DNA from: an uncultured Prevotella sp.
Lineage (GTDB): Bacteria > Bacteroidota > Bacteroidia > Bacteroidales > Bacteroidaceae
DNA length: 64,000 nt
Assembly (NCBI GenBank): GCA_934272845.1
Contig: CAKQSF010000001.1
Span: 1-64,000, forward strand
Direction of reading: 5' to 3'
Below are positions 1 through 7,132 of this stretch, piece after piece (within the stretch, counting starts at the first letter, position 1; every line of letters starts with the position of its first letter). Below the pieces are notes generated by a model. The model was not told where the DNA came from and searched no databases. It saw nothing but the letters and a program-made list of their open reading frames with translations. A program made the translations under genes and the position numbers.

Positions 1-700
1 TAGTTCCCGTAATACCAACACGACGATGACGGATATTTCTGTCAACTCCCAACTCCTTTGTCAAGATGGAATGAATATCCTCGATTCTATGTACAGACAG
101 CTCTTTCAAATAATCAGGCACATCAAGAACAAAATCAAGTGCATCCTTATGATTAAGCAACATGATGGCCTCCTCTTTTGTCTTCCCTGAAGCCGTCTGC
201 TTGTCTTTAAGCAATCGCTCTGTCTCTAAAAGAGAATATGTATTGCCTTCTATCTGTGAGGATTTCCAAGACAAATCAACACCAAGACGCTCCATTTCCT
301 TACGATACTCAAGATCTGTCATACCTTCCGTATTTTTCTCGAACTCCTTTTGTGCAGCAGTCAGCACTTCAAGTTCTTCTTTTGTAAAGATCTCAACCTT
401 GGGTAAAACTTCCCGAATCAAGTCAAAATTAAACGATTCCTGCACTACACGTTCATCTATATCCTTATCGAAATAAGTAGCCAAATCCAATGGCATGGTT
501 ACATGAGCTTGCGGAGTAAGTCTGTACTTGGTTGCAGGACCACGCCCTACCGTCTCAACATTTCCTTCCTTAACAGCAGCAGAAAGTAATCTCTTCATTG
601 TGCTATCACTGGGGGTTTCCGTAAGTCCCGCCATAATCTCAATCCTATTTGCCAAAGGACGATAATGCAAGAACTGTAATATTTCTATATCTATAGTCAT
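1..700 (-). CDS. Fic family protein, N-terminal part (runs off the window)
   Basis: I translated this frame from the ATG at 698-700; it stays open for 233 codons to the window edge, so the C-terminus is missing here. Residues 1-65 look like a winged-helix DNA-binding segment, and residues about 147-153 read SSQIEGN, matching the class II Fic inhibitory motif (S/T)xxxE(G/N). In the family this helix sits in the nucleotide site and restrains AMP transfer to target hydroxyls. The catalytic HPFxxGNGR loop would lie beyond position 1 and cannot be checked. The symmetric sites just upstream (719-805) fit autoregulation by the N-terminal domain. It probably belongs to an integrated element ending near 1520. 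Confidence 0.85.
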   Translation of the reverse strand, partial: MTIDIEILQFLHYRPLANRIEIMAGLTETPSDSTMKRLLSAAVKEGNVETVGRGPATKYRLTPQAHVTMPLDLATYFDKDIDERVVQESFNFDLIREVLPKVEIFTKEELEVLTAAQKEFEKNTEGMTDLEYRKEMERLGVDLSWKSSQIEGNTYSLLETERLLKDKQTASGKTKEEAIMLLNHKDALDFVLDVPDYLKELSVHRIEDIHSILTKELGVDRNIRHRRVGITGT

Positions 701-718
701 ATTCTTCCTTTATTTATT

Positions 719-805
719 AATCGGCTCAAAGTTAGTCATTTTTTGGCAATAATCGGTTCAAGTTGAGCCGATTTTGTAGATATTTAACGCAAATTTGAGC
801 CGATT
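719..805. promoter_or_regulatory. Four-half-site symmetric operator upstream of the Fic gene
   Basis: Four copies of an 11-bp half-site lie here. AATCGGCTCAA is at 719-729 and AATCGGTTCAA at 751-761; the complement TTGAGCCGATT is at 763-773 and 795-805. Inner and outer pairs share the same centre (762), and spacing on each side is 32 bp, close to three helical turns. The outer pair is exact and the inner pair has one mismatch. This geometry suggests cooperative binding of two dimers on one DNA face, probably by the Fic protein's winged helix. Confidence 0.75.
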
Positions 806-949
806 CCTATATAATGACAGTGATATTGTATTTCTGATAATACTAATCTGATAATACTAAAAGTGTTTTTATTTGAGCAAGGCAATTCTTCTCATTTTTG
901 AAAATCCAATTAAAATTAAATCTTTCAATAATATTATCCATATTTCGTA

Positions 950-1011
950 TTTTATACTAACTTTGCACATAAAATCGGACGGTTCGCTACATTCCGCTAC
1001 AACTCGCTACA
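950..1011 (+). promoter_or_regulatory. Promoter-like box plus three 10-bp-spaced CGCTACA iterons
   Basis: TTTTATACTAACTTTG at 950-965 contains a Bacteroidetes -7 element (TAACTTTG, 958-965). It is followed by CGCTACA at 985, 995 and 1005, exactly one helical turn apart. A second copy of the layout is at 2590-2662, with the first CGCTACA at the same 27-bp offset. I see no convincing -33 box. No plausible reading frame follows this copy, so it may be a remnant of a mobile-element control region. Confidence 0.5.
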
Positions 1012-1499
1012 TTGGTGATACGTTTTTATAGCCATCGAAGACATAGCTAAGTATCTGATTTTCAGAAAGGCTACACTTCGATACACTTTACGAGAGTCCA
1101 AAAGGCAAGTTAGATAACGAAAAACGAATTTGTATGATTAGAATATTGGATGCATATTACATCCAAATATCGGATATTATAAATATAACTTAACAATTAT
1201 GCGAAAATATGTAAACAGCAAGAATTAGACTTAAAATGATACTCAGGTTTCATCCGCCAAAATTTCGATTTTTCATGTCGAAAAGAGGTTGAATTATGCC
1301 GTCATTGGCATCTCTGAGAATAAGATTTCGGGGAAATTTTCCTTAAAATAATTAAAAATATTAATACAAGTCCTTATGGCTCAAAGAATTAAGACGTTGT
1401 GACCTGCGCCAGATTATAGACAGTAAACAGCAAAATATAGGGCCTTTCAAATCAGAAGACATCTGATTTTCAGATAGTTGCGAGAGGTGTTAATTTGCT
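1012..1499. other. Non-coding stretch with no gene recognised
   Basis: No plausible reading frame is seen on either strand. ATCTGATTTTCAGA occurs near 1055 and ATCTGATTTTCAGAT near 1470, so there is a weak internal repeat. This looks like decayed mobile-element DNA between the iteron box and the tRNA-like fragment. Confidence 0.4.
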
Positions 1500-1520
1500 T
1501 TCGAATCCCTCTCTCTCCGC
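1500..1520 (+). repeat. tRNA 3'-end fragment, probable attachment site
   Basis: The 21 bases start with the T-loop signature TTCGAATCCC and continue TCTCTCTCCGC, as in the 3' half of a tRNA, most likely tRNA-Ser. The five bases 5' of the T-loop do not pair with CCCTC, so the tRNA is not intact here. A strong terminator follows directly. Integrative elements that target tRNA genes leave such a 3' fragment at one end, which would place the element to the left and the intact tRNA outside the window. No second copy occurs in this window. Confidence 0.55.
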
Positions 1521-1524
1521 AACA

Positions 1525-1560
1525 GAGTCCTGTAAGTCGAAAGATTTACAGGACTCTTTG
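1525..1560 (+). terminator. Rho-independent terminator after the tRNA fragment
   Basis: GAGTCCTGTAA (1525-1535) and TTTACAGGACTC (1545-1556) form an 11-bp stem followed by a T-rich tail. Its place directly after the tRNA-like end fits the original tRNA terminator. Confidence 0.7.
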
Positions 1561-1625
1561 TTAAGGTATGATATGGTAGCTTGCCATGCTTATACTACAC
1601 AACATTAACCAAATCAAGTATATAT

Positions 1626-1935
1626 ATGGGACAATTTTTAGCAATTGGATTACAGTTAGAATTGGCAGTAAAAAAAAACAGATGTAGCAAAGTGCCTTAA
1701 TGACTGTACTCTTGAAGATGTATTCAAGCAGATTGAGGAGAAATGTTATCTAAAGAATATTTTTGACCGTGAAGAATCTGAGAATTATTACGAATATCAT
1801 CTCAAGAAGGAAGTGCTCGACAAGGTGTTAATCCCATTCCTTGAAAAGTTCTATTCTATACGCTATTCTACAGATTCTGCCGCAGATTCAAAGGACGCAT
1901 TAAATGCCCTCAAAGCCATAGATTTCACTTACTGA
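1626..1935 (+). pseudogene. Small hypothetical gene frameshifted in an A9 tract
   Basis: ATG at 1626 opens a frame that stops after 24 codons. Removing one A from the nine-A run at 1670-1678 joins it to a long open frame ending at TGA 1933-1935, giving a protein of about 102 residues. The joined product starts MGQFLAIGLQ, continues after the run with TDVAKCLNDC, and ends with ALKAIDFTY. I do not recognise the family. The A9 run may be a true inactivating indel, a phase-variable switch, a ribosomal slip site or a sequencing error. The next gene starts 29 bp later in the same direction and may be its partner. Confidence 0.55.
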
Positions 1936-1964
1936 TATATATAAATAATTTTGAATACTTACTT

Positions 1965-2306
1965 ATGATAACAGATCCTTACATAAGAACTGATATTTGT
2001 GGCTATGCCTTTAACGGTAAGTTTCCACCTAACGATAGAAACAGTTTGTATCATGGGTACAAAACCCCAGCGGAGGAGTGTCTTTTTTATGACTTTGCAG
2101 TGCAAGGATATGATTTGATGATTAGATACAAAGGACAGTCATACTACTTTATGGTTGACGAAGATTGCGTTTGGTTATCAGACGAAAATTTTACTGCAAC
2201 AATAAAGAAATTTGCCAATGGCAATGATGTTTTGGAAAACTTTTGCATAGAAAACGTTCCTCTTTACAAACTTGTAGATAAATTGGACGATTATGAGCCA
2301 ATGTAG
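1965..2306 (+). CDS. Hypothetical protein, 113 aa
   Basis: The frame begins MITDPYIRTD and ends DDYEPM, followed by a clear terminator at 2341. There is no signal peptide or membrane segment; it is acidic and rich in Tyr and Phe, like many small cytoplasmic immunity or antitoxin-type proteins. That resemblance is only in composition, and no family was recognised. It follows the A9-frameshifted gene by 29 bp, so the two probably formed a small operon. Bases are AT-rich, as elsewhere in the island. Confidence 0.55.
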   Translation: MITDPYIRTDICGYAFNGKFPPNDRNSLYHGYKTPAEECLFYDFAVQGYDLMIRYKGQSYYFMVDEDCVWLSDENFTATIKKFANGNDVLENFCIENVPLYKLVDKLDDYEPM

Positions 2307-2340
2307 CATTTACGGCCTAAAAAGGTTGATTTTCAATACC

Positions 2341-2378
2341 TCCCTTATCTTGCGTAAACACAGGATAGGGGATTTTTT
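2341..2378 (+). terminator. Rho-independent terminator
   Basis: TCCCTTATC (2341-2349) pairs with GGATAGGGGA (2363-2372), with one G-T wobble, and is followed by six T. It ends the two-gene unit starting at 1626. Confidence 0.75.
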
Positions 2379-2411
2379 AATAAGCAAACTTTCATCTGTA
2401 TTCTTATTATT

Positions 2412-2528
2412 CATCAAGGTTTTGCTTTTGATGAACTTGGTGATGTGCTTGACTCAATGATAGAGACGGGAGGCATGACCAAGGAAGAATACCAGACAAA
2501 GGTAAAGGACTTTGTTTGTAGCCTTTGA
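2412..2528 (+). pseudogene. Remnant of an unrecognised coding sequence
   Basis: An open frame without an upstream ATG encodes IIHQGFAFDELGDVLDSM and then a Thr-Lys-Glu-Glu stretch ending in TGA at 2526-2528. The sequence looks protein-like and helical, but the 5' end is missing. It may be the tail of a lost gene; I do not recognise it. Confidence 0.3.
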
Positions 2529-2589
2529 CATCTGTTCTTCTGGTGCAAAGTTAGTGTTAAACCCAAGGAAACTATCTTTATTCTAATGG

Positions 2590-2662
2590 TTTTATACTAA
2601 CTTTGTACCAATAATAGGATATAACGCTACATCGTGCTACAAGACGCAATAAGTAGGCTACA
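2590..2662 (+). repeat. Second copy of the promoter-plus-GCTACA iteron module
   Basis: TTTTATACTAACTTTG (2590-2605) is identical to 950-965. CGCTACA at 2625 and TGCTACA at 2635 keep the 10-bp phase and the 27-bp offset; GGCTACA follows at 2656. A short open stretch near 2730 (MLLAKIKATYFYRL) resembles the beginning of Bacteroides tyrosine integrases only weakly, and it is lost at the junction with the Fic fragment near 2800. This may be the 5' end of a deleted integrase gene. Confidence 0.45.
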
Positions 2663-2760
2663 TCTTTCAATGCTTATAGAATGGCATGAAGAAGAGTGCA
2701 GAATTCTTAGGCTGGACTTACGAGGAGCATGCTTTTGGCAAAAATTAAAGCCACCTACTT

Positions 2761-3252
2761 CTATCGTTTACTTGTCACACAACAGATGTTGCGATCACTC
2801 TCCTCTGGTGATGCATACTCAAATCGGTCGACATAACGGGTTATTACACTATTAGGACGAGTTTTGTATTGTCCTGCATGGATAACATAACTTGTCTGAA
2901 CACCATTGGGCAATGTGCGATACTCGGTATAGTCCTCACGAAGCAAAGTATGATGAAGTGTCCTGATGAAATTTTGTGTTAGCGGATCTTTCTTATTTTC
3001 CGCCTCTTCCTTCATCATTTTTACAGAGACCTCACTGGCTTTCATATCGTTGAAGTCTTTCAAGTGGCCTTCTCCACTTACCTTGCCAAAAAGAAGCAAA
3101 AGCTCTGTCTGGCCATAGGTCAAGGTATTGCCTTCAAGATGATTACTGTTGTAGTTGTACTCAACAGTAAACCTCATGCTGAGCTTATTTTGGTCGGCTT
3201 CAGACAGCGGCTGAAGAGACAACCATTTATTATAGATTTTTTCCAGTGTCAT
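2761..3252 (-). pseudogene. Fic family protein, truncated before the catalytic motif
   Basis: From an ATG at 3252 (MTLEKIYNKW) the protein carries the N-terminal Fic inhibitory motif SNHLEGN and the usual following block (LREDYTEYRTLP, GVQTSYVIHAG, RPNSVITRY, FEYASPEE). At about position 2800 it switches to unrelated residues (SDRNICCVTSKR) and stops. Family members run about 300 residues and have HPFxDGNGR in the second half, so this copy should lack AMP-transferase activity. The break coincides with the edge of the iteron module, which suggests a deletion or insertion there. An upstream in-frame ATG at 3279 lies inside a palindrome and is less likely. Confidence 0.8.
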
Positions 3253-3273
3253 ATTATTCGATGTTTTGTATAC

Positions 3274-3310
3274 CACCATTAAAGGTGGTAACTTACCACC
3301 TTTAATGGTG
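3274..3310. promoter_or_regulatory. Perfect 37-bp palindrome upstream of the truncated Fic gene
   Basis: CACCATTAAAGGTGGTAA (3274-3291) is followed by one C and then its exact complement TTACCACCTTTAATGGTG (3293-3310). It lies between the AlbA_2 gene and the Fic start at 3252. It could be an operator for an autoregulating protein, or a hairpin in the message that ends or attenuates transcription from the AlbA_2 gene. Confidence 0.6.
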
Positions 3311-3349
3311 TGATTCCCAATTATTCAAATCTCTGATGGAAAACTTTAT

Positions 3350-4837
3350 CTATATTCTTTTGAAGAAACCTTCATATTCATCATCTAAGATTTTCCAAAA
3401 GCCATTTTTGCGTCCACCCTCTCTGACTATCAAGTTTAGCTCAGAAAGTTGCTTTAGGTAGCGTTGAACCTGACGCAAGGAAATCCCCATACTTTCAGAC
3501 ATTTGAGTAGCATTAATCTGAGGACTTTGCGAAATCAACTTATAGATTTGACGCTGAGCCTTCACAAATTCTTTTGTGACATTGCCTTTTGTTTTTACGA
3601 CATCACAGGTCTCTTTTGCGACATCTTTTACGACATCTTCCGCCTCTTTTATGACACGCTGGTTCTCTTTTATGACATCCGTGCCATAATTAAGATTCCA
3701 CAAAGTGGCATGAAATTCAGATGCGTTGGAATAGAACTCGGGAGAATGATAATTTTCAAAATCCTCATAACGTTTATACTCGCCAATTATCTTCTTCATA
3801 CCACTTCCTCTACGTTCCATTAGCTTTAAGCGATGAAAGAAGTCTGCAAGCAAAGGATTGCGGCGCTTCGAAGGTACTGTCATTGGATTGAGTTGTTGTA
3901 TCAAGCGTCCATCAAACATGCCTCCAGGGGAATACACCTCCATGCGGTCATCATACATGTCTATATGAATTTCACTTCCAAGCTCCATGTAGTCTCTGTG
4001 AATGATGGCGTTGCATATCACCTCAGTTACAGCACGTTCAGGATAATCGGGAAGTTCCTCTCTATAATCAGCCTCTTTCCACCATCTTCGGTGTGAATTG
4101 TTCCGAACAAACGCAACCGCATCTTGCAGCTGTCCGATAACACTACCTTCAAGTTCTGCATCATCCAAAGCTTCTCCCAAACCGCTTGTCATGTCTAAGC
4201 CATTCCAACGGGTGCAAAATATGCGAGAATGGCGTATGGGAGAATCGTCAGCCAACAAAGCACCAGCATTAGTAAGTTTACCGTCATTGTCCACGATTCC
4301 CCATGATACGAAATCACTATCATCAAACGATAGGTTCAATCGTTTGAAGTGTACGGATTTGAGCTTTGAGAAAGCCATATCTTCAAATTTATATGGTGAA
4401 GGAATCGCATCAAAGGAGCGACCAGCACCCCTCATTACAAGATTTTTTAGTTGAAGTCGGTCTGCAACAACAGACTCATTGCCAACTCTTACAAATGCCA
4501 GTCGTTGCTTATCACCTATATAGTAATAAGGAGTCTCTTGCCCTTTGTAAACGTGAAGCAGCACAAGTTTCTTGCCATCCACCTCCTTGAATTCGAGGTT
4601 GACTGTTGGTATAGGGTCAAGTTTTGTCTTTATCTCTTCGCTTATTCTTTCGGCATCACTCTCTGCATCAGCAAGTCCAACCACTTGATCATCATTACTG
4701 ATGCCAAACACCAATGTTCCGCCTTCGCCATTGGCAAAGGCGGATACACTTTTTAGCCAACTCTTAGGTCGCTTGACTTCGAGTTGCTGCTTCTTGTCGT
4801 AGGCGGTTGCTTCGCCAATTAATGCTTGTATTCTCAT
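3350..4837 (-). CDS. AlbA_2 / RecG-like ATP-binding regulator
   Basis: The start is placed at the ATG at 4837 (MRIQALIGEA) rather than the in-frame TTG 18 bases upstream. The N-terminal 130 residues form a Schlafen AlbA_2 domain (GGTLVFGISND, QETPYYYIGDK, AFVRVGNESV). The middle carries a GHKL-type ATPase part with CNAIIHRDY and MERRGSGMKKI. Residues about 400-440 are a Val-Lys-Asp-rich linker, and the last 70 form a winged helix (NATQMSESMGISLRQVQRYL). Proteins of this type are usually labelled transcriptional regulator or putative RecG-related helicase, with unknown ligand. About 495 residues is full length. It is followed after the palindrome by the truncated Fic gene, a common pairing in such islands. 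Confidence 0.85.
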   Translation of the reverse strand: MRIQALIGEATAYDKKQQLEVKRPKSWLKSVSAFANGEGGTLVFGISNDDQVVGLADAESDAERISEEIKTKLDPIPTVNLEFKEVDGKKLVLLHVYKGQETPYYYIGDKQRLAFVRVGNESVVADRLQLKNLVMRGAGRSFDAIPSPYKFEDMAFSKLKSVHFKRLNLSFDDSDFVSWGIVDNDGKLTNAGALLADDSPIRHSRIFCTRWNGLDMTSGLGEALDDAELEGSVIGQLQDAVAFVRNNSHRRWWKEADYREELPDYPERAVTEVICNAIIHRDYMELGSEIHIDMYDDRMEVYSPGGMFDGRLIQQLNPMTVPSKRRNPLLADFFHRLKLMERRGSGMKKIIGEYKRYEDFENYHSPEFYSNASEFHATLWNLNYGTDVIKENQRVIKEAEDVVKDVAKETCDVVKTKGNVTKEFVKAQRQIYKLISQSPQINATQMSESMGISLRQVQRYLKQLSELNLIVREGGRKNGFWKILDDEYEGFFKRI

Positions 4838-4926
4838 ATTTATAAGTTTTGCCAAAGATTATATATCATATTCTTGATAATCGGATTTTCTATTGTAATT
4901 GAGTTTATGACCATACTCTTATAATT

Positions 4927-7119
4927 TTATTTATCTACCACCACACATTCACCCAACTCATCAAAAGTCGTATCTATAAACGTATAGCCAATCATCTTTG
5001 ATGTATTAACGGATTGGAATTGTGCATATTGCTTGCGGACATATCTCAGTTCAAAAGCCAAGCGGAGAACTTTGCTGTCGGCATCATCCTCATTCGTTTG
5101 TTTTGCTTCTTTGCCTGTAATAGTCCGTACCTTGGTAATCTCATATACATCACGCACTCCTTGTCCTTTGATGTAAGGCATGAAGAAGTGGAGGTCTTGT
5201 AAGGCGATGGTTGCAGGAAACTGCTTGCCTGTGTAATACAGGGTTGCCGTTCCATCAACAAATGCACAAAATTGCCTGTTGTCCTCCTTCACCAACCCAA
5301 TGAGTACACGGTTGCCTACCTCCACATACGCACCCTTTTGTGGTATGACATGAGCAATGGTCTCATATGATTTAGTATGGATGAGTTCTGCGATAAAACG
5401 TTCCAAGAGTTTTCTGTTCTCCACATCTTTAGGTCGAAGAGGAAAGGCCCCGATATTCACTTCCTTGATGGTCTTGTAAAACTTCGACACAGCCACATCG
5501 TTTGGATCACCGTCACCAGGGAAGAGAATGTAACCGCCTATAACCTCTTTCTTCAATGCGTTGGCATCATAGTCCCTGTAGTATATGGCATCACGATAGC
5601 GGTGCATCTGGTTGATGGCATCCTCTGGTGGCACATCCACGCCCTTGTCCTTGCCATCAATACGATACTTCGCATCAAAGAGGTAGGTCATCTTCATGCC
5701 TTGCTGCAAGTCATTCTTTGTGAGCTGCAATACAATATCTGGTTTCTGTGGAACGGTCGGCACTACCAAGTCTTTCATACCCACATTGTCATTCTCTTTC
5801 TCGGCATTCTTAGGATTATAGACCAATTCTGCCAGTTCCACGCCATCTTTACGGAACAATATGCGTGAATGTTCGCCTTTGCCAAGTTCCCATGAGAAGA
5901 TACCGTTCATCTCCATACGATTACGATGCTCTACATCTTCATTGTCAAGATGCAGTTGTTCCTTTACAATATGGCTCACTTCTATGAAACACCATATCTC
6001 ATAGAGCGTGGCTATATCCTTTGTCTGTAAGCGATACAATCCGTCATTCAAGGAATAGGCTCTTCTTAACAAGTTCCATGTGCGGTATACTTGGCTATAG
6101 CCTGTTGCCTTTTGCAGAACCATGCTCTCTTGACTCATGCCTTTGAGCCTTCCTATAGTTCGGAAGAAAGGATGATGTTGCAGTCGTTTCAATGTTCCCG
6201 ATGTGGCAAGCATATTTGCCTTCATTGTGTCTGAGGCGTTTTTTACAGCTTCAATACGTTGGCGCAACTCCTCATAGCGTTTACTTATTTGCTGAAGGGC
6301 AAACTTCAAGAAACGGTTCTCTTGCGTGTCGTTCGATTGTATCTGTTGCTCCACACGATAGAGATGGGCTGTTTCTTTGCGATGCTCTGCCAATCTGTTT
6401 TCAATATTGTGGGGAGTTTGCTTCAACTTGTCAGCTCTCAGATACACCTCCTCACCATGAAGTCTGTGGCGAGGGCGGTCTATAATGCTTTTGCAAGCTT
6501 TTATGAATTTCTGCTGTTCTCCCTCAAACACGCTCCACCACACGATGTCAGGATGCTCACCGTTTTGATCTGGAGAAAAGCCATGAAACGTGCGCCGCAT
6601 ATAGTCCAACGACAGCATGCGGTACTCTCGCTCTATATCCTCCACGATGGCTCGCCAATGTTCGTGATAGTCGAGCTTTGTGCTTAACACCTCAAAGCCA
6701 AAGCGGAAAGTCCTTATTTCTTTGCCTACCTTATATATAATCTGTATCTCGCTTCGCCCGATTTCGTTCTTGTAGTTGATGAATCCTGCCAAGATATGAC
6801 GGCGAAAGGTAAAGCGGTCGTTGTCGTTTTGCAGTATGGAACCAAACTGGGCTTCTTTCACATAGTCCTTGAACTCTATCCAAATGGGATAGTCCGCATT
6901 GTCGAAGAATATGGCTGGAGCAGGAACGCCTTGTTCGATGTCAGTCTCATGGTTGGCATCCAATGTCCGCTTTACAGACACGACACCTTCCGACCAAGAG
7001 TAAGTGGAGTAGAGCTTTTCCTCTCCCACGTTGCTCTTAGCTTTAGTCCAAATGCCATCGAACTTCGTGCATTCGACTATCATTGTGAAATCCTTATGCT
7101 CAATAGTCAATAGTTCCAT
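4927..7119 (-). CDS. DUF2357 / LlaJI-type McrC-like restriction endonuclease subunit
   Basis: This 730-residue protein lies 13 bp after the McrB-like ATPase, so the two form one operon. The N-terminal half is a DUF2357-type region with a predicted helical stretch around residues 250-330 (EEVYLRADKLKQT, RFLKFALQQISKRYEEL). The second half contains the nuclease-like core: PDIVLQLTKND, then TYLFDAKYRIDG, where the D-x-K of a PD-(D/E)XK site is visible, followed by QMHRYRDAIYYRDY. In LlaJI and McrBC systems this subunit cuts DNA after being driven by the AAA+ motor. Length and motifs look intact. Specificity cannot be read from sequence. Confidence 0.85.
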   Translation of the reverse strand: MELLTIEHKDFTMIVECTKFDGIWTKAKSNVGEEKLYSTYSWSEGVVSVKRTLDANHETDIEQGVPAPAIFFDNADYPIWIEFKDYVKEAQFGSILQNDNDRFTFRRHILAGFINYKNEIGRSEIQIIYKVGKEIRTFRFGFEVLSTKLDYHEHWRAIVEDIEREYRMLSLDYMRRTFHGFSPDQNGEHPDIVWWSVFEGEQQKFIKACKSIIDRPRHRLHGEEVYLRADKLKQTPHNIENRLAEHRKETAHLYRVEQQIQSNDTQENRFLKFALQQISKRYEELRQRIEAVKNASDTMKANMLATSGTLKRLQHHPFFRTIGRLKGMSQESMVLQKATGYSQVYRTWNLLRRAYSLNDGLYRLQTKDIATLYEIWCFIEVSHIVKEQLHLDNEDVEHRNRMEMNGIFSWELGKGEHSRILFRKDGVELAELVYNPKNAEKENDNVGMKDLVVPTVPQKPDIVLQLTKNDLQQGMKMTYLFDAKYRIDGKDKGVDVPPEDAINQMHRYRDAIYYRDYDANALKKEVIGGYILFPGDGDPNDVAVSKFYKTIKEVNIGAFPLRPKDVENRKLLERFIAELIHTKSYETIAHVIPQKGAYVEVGNRVLIGLVKEDNRQFCAFVDGTATLYYTGKQFPATIALQDLHFFMPYIKGQGVRDVYEITKVRTITGKEAKQTNEDDADSKVLRLAFELRYVRKQYAQFQSVNTSKMIGYTFIDTTFDELGECVVVDK

Positions 7120-7132
7120 CCATATTCCTTTT

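Noticed and set aside
1440..1523. Intact tRNA gene
   Set aside because: Only the T-loop and acceptor 3' side match; the T-stem partner, anticodon and D arms are not present.
2634..2855. 73-aa protein or integrase start
   Set aside because: Composition is not protein-like, and the integrase resemblance covers only about ten residues of another frame.
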